Notes: generated by a model not told the origin, from the letters alone. Numbered from the stretch's first letter, positions 35,713-46,109 are shown. The stretch is DNA of 64,000 nt from G963663315 sp965208975 (GCA_965208975.1 CBDBQH010000001.1:62001-126000), one strand, 5' to 3'. Made by a program: numbers and translations.

Positions 35713-36927
35713 TCACTTGTTTCGGCGGAGCAATTTCCCGATCGTAAATGAGGTGCGGGGGATATAGGCATATCTGGTTCGAGTGGCGCTGGGCGGGCGG
35801 GCGCGCATTCGTACCAGGCTGAATATGACCAGTAAAACGTGGGCAAGCGCAATGAAGGTGAACAGCGCCGACGGCCCGAACCTTTCGATCAGGCTGGAAG
35901 TGATCAGCGGGCTGAAAATAGCTCCAATACCGTATACGAACATCAAGGAGGCGTTCACTTCAATAGCGCTTTCAGGGTCCACGAAATCATTGGTGTGGGC
36001 GGCGGATACCGAGAAAATAGGGTAGGTCGCAATTCCGAACAGGATGGCGCCGGCGAAAACGAACCACAGATTCGCCGAGCCGATTGCCGCAATGATTCCA
36101 CAGACGATGACACTGGCGACGGACAGGCTAATCAACACATGTCTGCGGTCAAATTTGTCGGCCAGAAAACCAGCCGGAAATTGGGCCAGGGCGCCACCCA
36201 CCAGCACGGTTGCGAGGAAATAACCGATTTGCTGGGCGCTCAACCCCACTTCCTGCCCGTAAATCGGCCCGACCATACGAAAGGATGATGACGTGACACC
36301 AGCGACAATGACTCCCGCTACTCCAAGCGGGGAAATCAGCGCCGTTTTGACTGGCCTTAGCCGGGGCGCCGGCGGAATCCGGGGTTGATCCAGTCTGGTC
36401 AGTGTCAATGGAAACAGGCAGGCGCAGCAAAGTATCGCCAACAGGTTGTAAGACATATAGGACGCAGGTTCCAGTACCGCGATCATCAACTGGGCTCCGG
36501 ATGATGCGATGATGTCTACAACCCGGTATACGCCCATCACCCGTCCCCGCGACTGGTTGGTTACCTTCGACTGCATCCACGCTTCGATGATGGTATAGCA
36601 TCCGGCGATGCACAGTCCGGTCATGATACGTAGTCCGGCCCACACCCAGGGGTCGGGATACAGTGGATGGGCGATGGCTCCGATGGCGCCGCATGCGGCG
36701 AAGGCGGCAAATCCCCGTGCATGACCCACCGCGCCCAAAAGTCTGGGCGCCCACCAGCAGCCGATGAAGAATCCGAGAAAGTGGGCAGAACCGAGAATAC
36801 CGATCTCGGTTTTGGAAAATTCGAGTGCAAAACCCGACAACACATCCAGTGGGCCGATTGCCCCGGAGCTTAACTGCAGGAAGGTAATCGACAGGAAAAG
36901 TGCGGCGAATGAAATAAGTAAACGCAT
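35713..36927 (-). CDS. MFS transporter, YcaD-like
   Basis: A 404-residue carrier with twelve predicted helices. The loop after helix 2 (GCWWAPRLLGAVGHARGF) and the helix 4-5 region (ITGLCIAGCYTIIEAWM as MTGLCIAGCYTIIEAWM, then SRGRVMGVYRVVD) match the YcaD/sugar-phosphate-transporter-like branch of the major facilitator superfamily. The substrate is unknown. It is the first gene of a minus-strand group with the EamA carrier and a methyltransferase. A sequence GGTATAATTTG about 15 bases before the ATG gives a possible -10 box. Confidence 0.85.
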   Translation of the reverse strand: MRLLISFAALFLSITFLQLSSGAIGPLDVLSGFALEFSKTEIGILGSAHFLGFFIGCWWAPRLLGAVGHARGFAAFAACGAIGAIAHPLYPDPWVWAGLRIMTGLCIAGCYTIIEAWMQSKVTNQSRGRVMGVYRVVDIIASSGAQLMIAVLEPASYMSYNLLAILCCACLFPLTLTRLDQPRIPPAPRLRPVKTALISPLGVAGVIVAGVTSSSFRMVGPIYGQEVGLSAQQIGYFLATVLVGGALAQFPAGFLADKFDRRHVLISLSVASVIVCGIIAAIGSANLWFVFAGAILFGIATYPIFSVSAAHTNDFVDPESAIEVNASLMFVYGIGAIFSPLITSSLIERFGPSALFTFIALAHVLLVIFSLVRMRARPPSATRTRYAYIPRTSFTIGKLLRRNK

Positions 36928-37103
36928 ATCGCGCGAACAGGTATAATTTGTATCGGACTATACATGGAAGTAGTCTTTGGTAAAGCTAAAAACCGATCTA
37001 CAGAAGTAGAAATTTTGTACAAGGCTTAGCCAGCAATGCCGGTTCCAGTCCGTCCGGGAACAGTCCATAATCGGAAAGATCAACCACATCTATCCATACT
37101 GAT

Positions 37104-38018
37104 ATGCCCAACCACAAATTGACCGGGGTGATTGCCCCGATACTGACCCCTTTCAACGATAACCTGAGCTTCAATCCTGAATTGTATTTGCGGCATGCCC
37201 GTTGGCTGTTGCAACAGGGTATACATTTTATCTCCCCGTTCGGCACCACAGGCGAGGCGCTCAGCCTGTCGGCAGATGAGAGAATCCGGGCGCTGGATGC
37301 CTTGATTGATGGCGGTATCGAGCCGGCCAGGCTGATGCCGGGGGCGGGGTTGTGCAACCTTCATGATACCAAAAAACTCTGTCTGCACGCAGTCAACAGG
37401 GGCTGTGTCGCGGTGATGACGCTGCCGCCCTTCTTTTTTAAAAATGCCAGCGATGAAGGCTTGTATGTCTGGTTTTCCCGATTGATCGAGGAGGTCAATC
37501 ACCCCGATCTCAGGATTTGTCTGTATCATATTCCACCGCTGGCGGGCATTGGCTTCACCCCTTCCCTGGCCGGTCGGCTGGCAACCGATTTCCCCGAGAC
37601 TGTAGTGGCCTACAAGGATAGTTCCGGTGATTTTGAAAACACCAGAGCGGTGATTGCGGCAGCGCCCGGTATTGCCGTGTTTCCCGGAGCCGAAACTTTT
37701 CTCCGTCCAGGGTTGGAAAATGGCGCAGCCGGTTGTATCTCTGCTACCTGCAATGTCAATCCCGCCGGAATCCGCCGGGTATTTGATATGGTTACCGGGG
37801 CGATAGACGCCGCTCCGGCGCAGCGGGCAGAGGATGAAATGAAAGATATCAGAAAGTTGATTGAAGACTATGTGCCTATTCCGGCCATGAAAGGGTTGCT
37901 GGCGGCGCGACGAGCCGATGAGCGATGGAGAAATGTGAGGCCGCCATTGCTTCCTGCCTCAGCTGAGAAAACCATGAATCTGATCGCCGATCTGAAAGAT
38001 CGGTTGTCTGACCTTTGA
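37104..38018 (+). CDS. dihydrodipicolinate synthase/N-acetylneuraminate lyase family aldolase
   Basis: A 304-residue (alpha/beta)8 aldolase. The Schiff-base lysine is K171 in VVAYKDSSGD, the catalytic tyrosine Y141 in CLYHIPP, and the substrate-carboxylate loop GTTGEA is near residue 47. The family makes or splits C-C bonds using pyruvate. The bulky residues around the active site do not mark it as true DapA, and it sits 12 bases before a beta-keto acid cleavage enzyme. So a catabolic lyase for a keto acid is more likely than lysine synthesis. Confidence 0.82.
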   Translation: MPNHKLTGVIAPILTPFNDNLSFNPELYLRHARWLLQQGIHFISPFGTTGEALSLSADERIRALDALIDGGIEPARLMPGAGLCNLHDTKKLCLHAVNRGCVAVMTLPPFFFKNASDEGLYVWFSRLIEEVNHPDLRICLYHIPPLAGIGFTPSLAGRLATDFPETVVAYKDSSGDFENTRAVIAAAPGIAVFPGAETFLRPGLENGAAGCISATCNVNPAGIRRVFDMVTGAIDAAPAQRAEDEMKDIRKLIEDYVPIPAMKGLLAARRADERWRNVRPPLLPASAEKTMNLIADLKDRLSDL

Positions 38019-38030
38019 GGAGACGACAAA

Positions 38031-38912
38031 ATGAATCATCCCGTCATACTGACCTGTGCCGTAACCGGAGGCCATAACAATCAAGGCAAGCATCCGGATT
38101 ACCCGATCACTCCGCAACAGATCGCGAATGATTGCATCGCGGCAGGCCGCGCCGGAGCTGCCATTGCCCACATTCATGTGCGCGACCCCCAAACCGGAGT
38201 ACGGTCGGGTGACCCGGCGTTGTTCAGCGAAGTATTCAGCCGGATAAAGGACTCGGGGAGCGATATACTGATCAATCTGACCACCAGTGAAGGCGCCCGA
38301 TTTACCCCCGGCGATGAGGATGCCAGGGTTGGCGGCTCAGGCGCCACACTGGTTCAACCGCTGGACCGACTGCGCCATATTGAAGAGTTGCGACCTGATA
38401 TCTGTACCCTGGATGTTGGCACGTTCAATTTTGGTGAGGTGGTATTCATGAACACGCCGCAGCACCTTCGAATCATGGCCGGGCGCATCCGGGGGCTTGG
38501 AGTCAAGCCGGAACTGGAAGTATTTGAGCCCGGACACATTATGTTTGCCCGTCAACTGATTGGTGACGGGCTGATTGAAAGCCCCGCGATGTTCCAGATC
38601 TGTCTCGGCATTCCCCATGCGGCGCCGGCGACGCCGGAAATCCTGACGGTGATGAAAAATCTGCTACCCGAACATGCGAACTGGAGCGCTTTCGGGATTT
38701 CCCGATCAGAATTCGACATCGTGGCCCAGGCGGTGTCCCAAAACGGTAATTGCCGGGTAGGGCTGGAGGATAATCTGTATCTGGGCCGTGGCCGGTTCGC
38801 AACCAACGTCGAACTGGTGGAGCGGGCAGTACGGATGATCCGTGAAACCGGACGGGAACCGGCGACTCCGACCGAGGCCGCCGCCAGGCTGGGGATTATC
38901 CGGCGAGCATGA
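38031..38912 (+). CDS. beta-keto acid cleavage enzyme (BKACE, DUF849 family)
   Basis: A 293-residue protein with the zinc motif AHIHVRD near residue 46, the conserved SEGARF segment near 86 and FEPGHI near 163. BKACE enzymes condense a beta-keto acid with acetyl-CoA and release acetoacetate and a new CoA ester. Substrates range from 3-keto-5-aminohexanoate to dehydrocarnitine. It probably forms an operon with the aldolase 12 bases upstream. The beta-keto acid used here is not known. Confidence 0.88.
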   Translation: MNHPVILTCAVTGGHNNQGKHPDYPITPQQIANDCIAAGRAGAAIAHIHVRDPQTGVRSGDPALFSEVFSRIKDSGSDILINLTTSEGARFTPGDEDARVGGSGATLVQPLDRLRHIEELRPDICTLDVGTFNFGEVVFMNTPQHLRIMAGRIRGLGVKPELEVFEPGHIMFARQLIGDGLIESPAMFQICLGIPHAAPATPEILTVMKNLLPEHANWSAFGISRSEFDIVAQAVSQNGNCRVGLEDNLYLGRGRFATNVELVERAVRMIRETGREPATPTEAAARLGIIRRA

Positions 38913-38970
38913 GAAATCCTCCCTTCTATTGCAATAGTCATACTATTGTATATAATCCGCACAAGCCAAT

Positions 38971-39020
38971 CACTCCCCCCTTGAGGGGGAGTCAAATCCG
39001 CAAGCGGATTTGGTGGGGGG
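38971..39020 (+). repeat. palindromic repeat B, copy 1
   Basis: Composite of two hairpins: CTCCCCCC-TTGA-GGGGGAG and CAAATCCGC-AA-GCGGATTTG, then a G run. A near-identical element is at 39505-39560, and inverted copies lie at 44465-44580 beyond the giant gene. The second stem differs from the other copies but remains fully complementary. Confidence 0.75.
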
Positions 39021-39132
39021 GGGCTTCTCTATGATAAGCAAGAATCCAACAGAAACAACACGCAACAACGAACACAACCAGGAACAAAACATGATCGAAA
39101 GAGAATCAGCCATGCCCACTCCACATTCCCTC

Positions 39133-39164
39133 TTGACAAGTAACCTCAAAGATGCTGCTACAAT
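39133..39164 (+). promoter_or_regulatory. promoter-like sequence before the AAGC tract
   Basis: TTGACA at 39133-39138 matches the sigma-70 -35 consensus exactly and TACAAT at 39159-39164 is close to the -10 consensus. The spacer is 20 bases, longer than the best 17, so the promoter may be weak or depend on spacing. The start site would fall inside the repeat tract that begins two bases later. Confidence 0.45.
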
Positions 39165-39165
39165 A

Positions 39166-39220
<55 letters not shown>

Positions 39221-39330
39221 GACTATTCTTATCCATTAACTGATTCTTCCCACAAAAGCGGGAATCACTCCTGCGCGGGACGGCACAGAGACCGTCCCCT
39301 ACGATCCAAGTCTGCCCTCGGCCCGAGCGG

Positions 39331-39580
39331 GGGCACCAATCCGTTTCACGGATTGGGTGGGGGGCATTCCCGCAAAGCGGGAATCCACAACCGGCGCCCG
39401 GCTGATTCTCCCGCCCTACCGCCGTCAACCCGCTCCACCCGTCATCGTAGGGGCAATCCCTTGTGGTTGCCCGCCACCGTCAATGCCTGCCACTACCTCA
39501 AAATCACTCCCCCCTTGAGGGGGAGTCCAATCCGCAAAGCGGATTGGGTGGGGGGATTTTCCCGCAAAGTGGGAATCCAC
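39331..39580 (+). repeat. cluster of palindromic repeats A and B before the giant gene
   Basis: Contains CCAATCCGT-TTC-ACGGATTGG (39336-39356), ATTCCCGC-AAA-GCGGGAAT (about 39366-39384), a REP-A hairpin GGGCAATCCCTTGTGGTTGCCC (39451-39472), and a full repeat B copy (39505-39556). These are the same families as at 38971, 44411-44666 and 53706-55399. The stretch is also open in the frame of the giant gene. Confidence 0.7.
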
Positions 39581-42500
39581 TATTTCATCTCCATCCTGCT
39601 CCTCCTGCCACTCCTCACCGGCTTCACCCCCGAAGCCACCGCCCAGACTACGCCGGTTGTCAGCATCACCAAAAACTCCAATTCTGTGACCGAAGGCGCG
39701 GATGCCATCTTCACAGTCAGCGCCAGTCCAGCCCCGACTGCGAATCTGGTGGTAAATCTGAGTGTGGTCAACACAGGTTTCGTTGACTCGGCAAACTTGG
39801 GCAATAAAAGAGTCACCATCCCGATGGGGACCTCATCCGTCACCTATCGGGTCCCCACAATAGACGATAATACGGATGAGGATAATCAATCTGTCAGTGT
39901 CCACGTGTTCTCGGGCGAATACACCGTAGGAAGTCCTAGCTCAGCGTCTCTAGTTGTCATCGACAACGACAACCCCGCCGTCAGTTTCGCCGCCTCCACC
40001 TACCGCGTCACCGAAGGCCACTCCGTTTCGGTCACGTTAAACCTGGTGCGTCCGCAAAGTACCAATACCGTAGTCACGCTCACCTGCACCGGCACGGCGA
40101 CCAGTGGCACAGACTACGCCGCCTGTCCCGCCCCGGTTTCCATTCCGGCCAATATGGGTACTCACACCTTCACCCTCTCCACTACCGAAGACACCGCCCA
40201 GGAACTCTCCGAGACCTTTACCCTCACCATCAGCAGCATCACCCCCAGTGGCATCGACATCGGCGGTCCTTCCAGTACCACCATCACGATAGATGATAAC
40301 GACCAACCCGTTCTCACCCTCAGCCACGGCACCATGCCTTCCAATCGTCACCACAGCGCCCCGGCCCACAGACTCGAAGAATCCGCCGACCCTCTGGCCG
40401 TATTCATCGTCACCGCCACCCCGCCCTTTACCGTTGCCAGAGAAGCCAGAATCCGCATTGACTCGGCGCAAGACCATACCCCCCATACCGGAACGCACAC
40501 CCTCTCCTTTACCGCATCCGGAGACGGAGCCGGTGAACAGAGATTCACTGCCCCCGTTAGAAGTGACATCACCGACCGCCTCGACGGAGAGATTCGCGCC
40601 ACCCTCCTGCCCTCTGAAAACAACACCTATACACTCGGTACTTCTACCATCCATTACGACATCGTCGACAACGACCCCACCAAGGTCACCCTGTCTGTGA
40701 CAGACTCCACCGCCGATGAAGACAACGCCGCCGATACCGCAAAAATCAAGCTGTCTCTGAGCCGTGGACTGGTTTCCGGGGAAAGATTAGACATTCCGTT
40801 ACAATTCAGTGGTGGCGCCCTGGGCGATGATTTCACCCTGGCGAAGATGGGCAATCCAGCCGGAGTGACCGTGAGTGGTTCCACCGTCACCTTCACCGGC
40901 CCCTCTACCGGCGCCACCGCAATGTCAGCCACCCTGATTGTCACCGCCGCCCAGGATACCGATACCGAAGATGAAACGGTCACCGTCTCGATTCCCGCAC
41001 AGGCCGGCACCAACCCCAACGACATACGCCTGCGCACCACCGGCTTTCACTGTCGCACCACCAACTGTAAAGCCACCGGCGCCGGCAGTGGTACGTTCAC
41101 CCTGTCTGATAATGACACGGCGGTATTGCCGGAAGTCACCTTCCATACCGCCTTACAGAATTACACCGAAAAAGGCGGTACAACCAGCGCCCGCACCCAC
41201 AATGCGCGCGTTAATTTCAGCCCGGCTCTGCCCGCGAACATTACCCTGAACTACGCCGTATCCGGTAATGCGACATCCAATACAGACTATACCGCCCTGT
41301 CCGGCACAATCGCTGTTTCTGCCGGCGCCAATCAGGTCAATATCCCGATCATCGTCACCGATGATACGACCGATGAATTTATCGAGAACGTGACCCTGAC
41401 CCTCAATAACGGTTCCGGCTATACCGTTGGTTCTGCCCGTACTTACAGACTGACCCTGATCGACAATGACCCGACTGCCGTGACCCTGTCGGTGCCGGGT
41501 GACACCGCGACCGAAGGCGACAGTACCGCCACCGCCCGCATCACCCTGACGCTGGGACGGGCTATGAGCGTGGACCTGGCCACTGAAAGTCTGGCGATTC
41601 CATTAACCTTCACTGGCGGGATACTGAACACTGACTTCTCGCTGGCGTTATCGGGAACTCCGACTGGCGTTTCCCTGTCCGGTAGTACCGTCACCTTCGC
41701 CCACGGCAATACCGATTCAGCGACCTCCGCCACCCTGATTCTGACCGCCCTGGCTGATGCCGATACGGACAACGAGACGGTCACTGTGAGTCTCGGCGCC
41801 CTGACTCCAACCGGACTCAATGGCGGAGCGAACGGCTCTCGCACTGGCAACGGACAGATTACCCTGACCGATGCGGGAACCCAGACCCTGCCGGAGATCA
41901 CCATTGCCGCTGGAACTTCTCCGGTCATCGAAGGCACTGCGGCGACCTTTACCGTCACCGCGATGCCGCCTCCACAATCCGCCCTGACCGTCAATCTCAC
42001 CATAACCGACGCTCCGAACTCGGACTTTGTCTCTGCATCCAACCAGCAGGGCACAAAAACTGTCACTATCCAGCCAGCCAGTACGACTTCCAGTTCTGCA
42101 ACCTATTCGGTGCCGACCGAAACGGACACCACCGATGAACCGGATGGCCCGGTCATGGTGACGATTGCCAGTGGTTCCGGCTATACCATCGGCAGTTCGG
42201 GTTCCGCTTCCGTCACCGTCAATGATGATGATGCGGCTCCGCAGAATCCGGGCACAGTCAATCCACCACCGACCAATCCGACACCGACCAATCCGACACC
42301 CACACAGCCGGACCCTTCCCCGACTACACCGGGAGAAACCCCCACAGACCCGCAACAACCGGAACCGGAACCACAACCGGAACCCGAACCCGTGATTCCC
42401 GTCCTTTCCATCGCGGCGCAAGCCGATGCCGTGACCGAAGGCGCTCCGGCAACCTTTACCGTCACCGCCGACCCGGCGCCGGTTGAACCCATCTCCGTAT

Positions 42501-44410
42501 CCCTCACCATTGCCGGGCAAGGCGACTTCACCGCTGCTCAATCCACCGGAACAAAAACCCGGATCATTGACCGGGAAACCACCTCCATCCAGATTCCAAC
42601 GGTTTCTGACTTCATCGACGAAGCAGACGGCAGTATCACCCTGACCCTGCAACCGGCGGACGGCTATACCCGGTCCCCGAACCCTGCGGCGACGGTAGAG
42701 ATTCACGATGACGATACCGCCGGCATTCAACTCTCTGCACCGGGAATCCGCATTGCCGAGATTGGACAAGGCACGCAATATACCATTCAACTGACCAGTC
42801 AACCGGCGGCCGCGGTCACCATCACCCCCATCACCCGGCCCGACACCGGGACGGTCACGCCATCCCCCACCCGTGTGACCTTTACAAGGGATAACTGGAA
42901 TCTTGCGCAAACCTTCACCCTGACCGCACAGCAAGAAGGCGCCGTTACCCTGGTTCATGTCATTACCTCACAAGACCCGAACTATGCAACCCTCCCCTCC
43001 CGGCAGGCGCCGTTGCGGGTTGTCGTCGGTGAAGACCTGACCGCCATCACCGCCTCCTGGCAGTCTCGCTTTATGCGTACCTCAGCCGGACACGTTGTTG
43101 AGAGTATCACACAACGTATGCAAGCCACGCCTGCGACCGGCTTGCAGGGTCAACTGGCCGGCTACCGCATGGATACCACCCCGAAAGAAATGCAATCCCG
43201 CTGGATGCAGAACCCCCACTCCGTCGCCAAAGCGAGCCGCGCCGTCACCCTGTCTGAACTGCTGTCTGATTCGTCGATGTCGTGGACTACCGCAACCGAT
43301 GGTTCCATCGCTTCCCTTTGGGCACAGGGCGCCTTGTCGGAGTTTGACGCAAAGAGTGGAGAAACCACCCTCAATGGAGAAGTCCTCACCACCTTGATTG
43401 GAATGGATCAAACCCACACTCACGGACAACGCGGTCTGGTTCTGTCGTATAGTCAGGCAGAAGGACAATATCAATCCCGGGATAACGGACGAATTGAATC
43501 CGAACAGACCCTGTTGACGCCGTGGATGTCCCGGCAAGTGAATGACCGCATGACGCTGTGGGGCGCGTTGGGTTATGGTACGGGAGACCTCACCCTCCAA
43601 AGAAGCGAAAGGGAAGACCTCACTACGGATACCCATACGGCGTTCGTAGCCATCGGCAGTGACTCGGTACTCAAGGAAGAAACGGATCGTACCTTATCGA
43701 TCGTTACCGATGCCCTGTGGTTGAGAACCCGTTCGGATGAAGTCGCACAAGGCATGGACCTCGGAGTCACTTCGGCGCATGTGTCGACGATGCGCGCTGG
43801 CATGGAAGGACGGTGGCGCCCGACCCTGGCGCGCTTTGCCCGTTTCAGGGGACACCACCTGGAGTTGCAGGCACAGAGCGCCTTGCGTCATGATGGCGGA
43901 GACGCGGAAAGTGGATTCGGTGTGGAAGTCGGGGGCGGTATCCAATGGAGCCATCCGCGACAGGGATTGAACCTTCAAATCCACGGCCGGACGCTGATCA
44001 CGCATCATGATTCGGATATTAAAGATCGGGGTCTCTCCGTGTCCATGGGATTTAATCCGTCTCCGGCTGAGCAAGGATTTACCTTTACGCTGAAACAGGA
44101 TTGGGGTACGGTGTCTTCGGCCAAAGAGCGATTATTGACCGCGGAATCCCTGGAACCGGCGCAATCCGCTACAGGGCAACGATTCAAAGCGCAGGCGGGG
44201 TATGGTTTTACCATCGGCGATGGTCGCTATATCGCCCATCCACATCTGGGGGTGGGTCTGTACGCCAAAGAGCGTGAAACCACACTCGGCTGGCGGCTGC
44301 AATCCGTCATCGGCAGAAGTGAGCGGACATTGGGGTTGAAACTGACCCGGCATGAGAATGACGGCCAATCCGAACATCGCATGAAGGTGGAAGCGGGGGT
44401 GCGGTGGTAA
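39548..44410 (+). CDS. giant Calx-beta surface protein with C-terminal autotransporter-like barrel
   Basis: About 1620 residues from GTG 39548; GTG 39569 is an equally good start, and the frame is open upstream to 39167. A signal peptide (ISILLLLPLLTGFTPEATAQ) precedes about eight Calx-beta-type domains of roughly 100 residues. These show the pattern VTEG...F.V, TSGTDY and DN(D) calcium-site ends (for example VIDNDNPAVSF, TIDDNDQPVL, LIDNDPTAVTL). A proline-rich linker of PTNPTPTNP and PEPQPEPEP type splits the last two. The final 380 residues, from about WAQGALSEFDAKSGE to the terminal RW, have the beta-rich pattern of an outer-membrane barrel, so the protein is probably displayed on the surface by a type V-like route. 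Calx-beta domains serve in adhesion. Upstream tract and repeats suggest phase variation. Confidence 0.82.
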   Translation: MGGFSRKVGIHYFISILLLLPLLTGFTPEATAQTTPVVSITKNSNSVTEGADAIFTVSASPAPTANLVVNLSVVNTGFVDSANLGNKRVTIPMGTSSVTYRVPTIDDNTDEDNQSVSVHVFSGEYTVGSPSSASLVVIDNDNPAVSFAASTYRVTEGHSVSVTLNLVRPQSTNTVVTLTCTGTATSGTDYAACPAPVSIPANMGTHTFTLSTTEDTAQELSETFTLTISSITPSGIDIGGPSSTTITIDDNDQPVLTLSHGTMPSNRHHSAPAHRLEESADPLAVFIVTATPPFTVAREARIRIDSAQDHTPHTGTHTLSFTASGDGAGEQRFTAPVRSDITDRLDGEIRATLLPSENNTYTLGTSTIHYDIVDNDPTKVTLSVTDSTADEDNAADTAKIKLSLSRGLVSGERLDIPLQFSGGALGDDFTLAKMGNPAGVTVSGSTVTFTGPSTGATAMSATLIVTAAQDTDTEDETVTVSIPAQAGTNPNDIRLRTTGFHCRTTNCKATGAGSGTFTLSDNDTAVLPEVTFHTALQNYTEKGGTTSARTHNARVNFSPALPANITLNYAVSGNATSNTDYTALSGTIAVSAGANQVNIPIIVTDDTTDEFIENVTLTLNNGSGYTVGSARTYRLTLIDNDPTAVTLSVPGDTATEGDSTATARITLTLGRAMSVDLATESLAIPLTFTGGILNTDFSLALSGTPTGVSLSGSTVTFAHGNTDSATSATLILTALADADTDNETVTVSLGALTPTGLNGGANGSRTGNGQITLTDAGTQTLPEITIAAGTSPVIEGTAATFTVTAMPPPQSALTVNLTITDAPNSDFVSASNQQGTKTVTIQPASTTSSSATYSVPTETDTTDEPDGPVMVTIASGSGYTIGSSGSASVTVNDDDAAPQNPGTVNPPPTNPTPTNPTPTQPDPSPTTPGETPTDPQQPEPEPQPEPEPVIPVLSIAAQADAVTEGAPATFTVTADPAPVEPISVSLTIAGQGDFTAAQSTGTKTRIIDRETTSIQIPTVSDFIDEADGSITLTLQPADGYTRSPNPAATVEIHDDDTAGIQLSAPGIRIAEIGQGTQYTIQLTSQPAAAVTITPITRPDTGTVTPSPTRVTFTRDNWNLAQTFTLTAQQEGAVTLVHVITSQDPNYATLPSRQAPLRVVVGEDLTAITASWQSRFMRTSAGHVVESITQRMQATPATGLQGQLAGYRMDTTPKEMQSRWMQNPHSVAKASRAVTLSELLSDSSMSWTTATDGSIASLWAQGALSEFDAKSGETTLNGEVLTTLIGMDQTHTHGQRGLVLSYSQAEGQYQSRDNGRIESEQTLLTPWMSRQVNDRMTLWGALGYGTGDLTLQRSEREDLTTDTHTAFVAIGSDSVLKEETDRTLSIVTDALWLRTRSDEVAQGMDLGVTSAHVSTMRAGMEGRWRPTLARFARFRGHHLELQAQSALRHDGGDAESGFGVEVGGGIQWSHPRQGLNLQIHGRTLITHHDSDIKDRGLSVSMGFNPSPAEQGFTFTLKQDWGTVSSAKERLLTAESLEPAQSATGQRFKAQAGYGFTIGDGRYIAHPHLGVGLYAKERETTLGWRLQSVIGRSERTLGLKLTRHENDGQSEHRMKVEAGVRW

Positions 44411-44760
44411 GGGGGTGACAGGATTCCCGCGAAGCGGGAATACCCCACCGAATCCGTAAAATACCCCCCACCCAATCCGCTTTGCGGATTGGACTCCCCC
44501 TCAAAGCCTGTCCTCGACCTGATCGGGGAGGGGGAGTGATTGAATTGCTCCCCCTCAAGGGGGGAGTGATTGCGCCTGCCGTTATCGTAGGGGAGGGTCT
44601 TGTACCCTCCCGCAACCGCCGGAACAGGGTTCAAACGATAGCGGGCACCCACAAGGGGCGCCCCTCCGATCAAGCCGGGGGCAGGCTCTACGTATCGGTA
44701 ATTACAGATTCCATGAGGTCGTGGATTGCCGTTTTCACGGGAATGACGGGTGGGGCGGTG
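44411..44760 (-). repeat. inverted copies of the palindromic repeats after the giant gene
   Basis: Holds ATTCCCGC-GAA-GCGGGAAT (44423-44441), CCAATCCGC-TTT-GCGGATTGG (44472-44493), and CTCCCCC/GGGGGAG arms up to 44572. These are repeat B in the opposite orientation to the upstream copies. They are followed by REP-A hairpin 1 (GGGAGGGTCTTGTACCCTCCC, 44592-44612) and hairpin 2 (44641-44666). No gene is seen between the giant gene and mscS-like gene (459 bases). Confidence 0.75.
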
Positions 44761-44869
44761 GTGGATCTGTGCGGTGAGAATTGCTAAAGATGGGAGTGTA
44801 TCCTGATCAGGATGTGTTTTATACTTCTTGATTCTTTCATGCTTGACACTCAACCGGGATTCGGATTCG

Positions 44870-46024
44870 ATGGCTGATAACCAGCAAAGTACGGAAAAGA
44901 CAACAGAACTGGCGCCGGTTGATCTGGCCGCCGAGCTGCCGGCTTTTGTGGAACTGTTGCCTGACCGCCTGCAATCCTACTGGCATGTTCTCGATGCGTA
45001 TCCAGGTGTACAGGCTGTTGTTATCGCACTGCTGTTTGGTCTGCTGGCTTATATCATTCGCCGATTTGTGCTGAACACGGTGGGGCGAAAACTCGCGGCG
45101 CGTCTGTCCGCGGGCGCGGACAATCAGATCATCACGATGCTGAACCAGCCGGTTTTCGTCACTATTATCTGTATGGGTCTGATTATCGCCCTGTCTTCGA
45201 GCTGGCCGGACAGCGTGATCGCGGACATCGCTGTTTTGCTGACCGCTTCGGCGCTCACTCTGGCCTGGCTGGGTTTTGGTTTTCGTCTGGTCAGCGCTCT
45301 TACTTCCGCGATGTCGGTCAATACTCGAGTCACTCTGGTGAATGACCAAAGCAAGCCCTTACTCAGTATCGTATTCAAGGTTCTGATTATCCTGATCGGT
45401 GTTTATGCCCTGTTTGTCCTGTGGGGGGTCAATCCGGTCGGATTTCTGGCCTCTGCGGGTATCGCCGGTATCGCCATCGGGTTTGCCGCCAAAGACACGT
45501 TGGCTAACCTGTTCTCCGGTTTTTTTATTATCGCTGATATGCCTTACAAGCTGGGTGACTACATTAATCTGGATACCGGCGAGCGTGGTATGGTGACTCA
45601 TATCGGGTTACGCAGTACCCGGCTGCTGACCCGCGACCAGATCGAAGTCATTATTCCGAACGGGGTCATCGGCAACGCGAAAATCGTCAATGAAACCGGC
45701 GGCCCTTCGAGTAAACTGCGCCTGCGTCTGGCGGTACAGGCTTCATACAACGCGGATCTGGAAGAGGTGTGCGAGGTATTAAGTGAGGTTGCGGCTCACC
45801 ATCCGGGCGTGTGCAAGGAGCCTGAAGCCGCGGTGCGTGTGCGCGGCTTTGCGGACAGTGGAGTCAACATTGAACTGCTGTGCTGGATTGATGAACCCGC
45901 CTTGCGTGGACGGACATTGCATCAGCTTTATCTGGCGACCCGTCAGGCGTTCCGGGAACGTGACCTGGAAATTCCGTACCCGAAGCGGGAAATCTATCTG
46001 CAGGGCGGCTCTGTCACGAGTTGA
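44870..46024 (+). CDS. MscS-family mechanosensitive channel
   Basis: A 384-residue protein from ATG 44870 (MADNQQSTEK); a longer frame starts at 44828. It has about four transmembrane helices, then the pore-lining and beta-domain block GIAGIAIGFAAKDTLANLFS followed by GFFIIADMPYKLGDYI, the signature of small-conductance mechanosensitive channels. The C-terminal domain (ASYNADLEEVCEVL, ELLCWIDEP) is the usual alpha/beta vestibule. These channels open on osmotic down-shock and let solutes out. No regulatory site stands out upstream, where only repeats are found. Confidence 0.9.
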   Translation: MADNQQSTEKTTELAPVDLAAELPAFVELLPDRLQSYWHVLDAYPGVQAVVIALLFGLLAYIIRRFVLNTVGRKLAARLSAGADNQIITMLNQPVFVTIICMGLIIALSSSWPDSVIADIAVLLTASALTLAWLGFGFRLVSALTSAMSVNTRVTLVNDQSKPLLSIVFKVLIILIGVYALFVLWGVNPVGFLASAGIAGIAIGFAAKDTLANLFSGFFIIADMPYKLGDYINLDTGERGMVTHIGLRSTRLLTRDQIEVIIPNGVIGNAKIVNETGGPSSKLRLRLAVQASYNADLEEVCEVLSEVAAHHPGVCKEPEAAVRVRGFADSGVNIELLCWIDEPALRGRTLHQLYLATRQAFRERDLEIPYPKREIYLQGGSVTS

Positions 46025-46109
46025 GACGCCGTTTTCGTCTGTACGATGGCTGGCCTGTGATTTCGCTGGCCTGTGATTTCGCTACCATATCTGGCTGGTT
46101 TGCGAGATA

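Noticed and set aside
41717..42958. A 413-codon glycine-rich open frame on the minus strand
   Set aside because: It is the antisense of Calx-beta repeats in the giant surface gene; the repeats force the composition.
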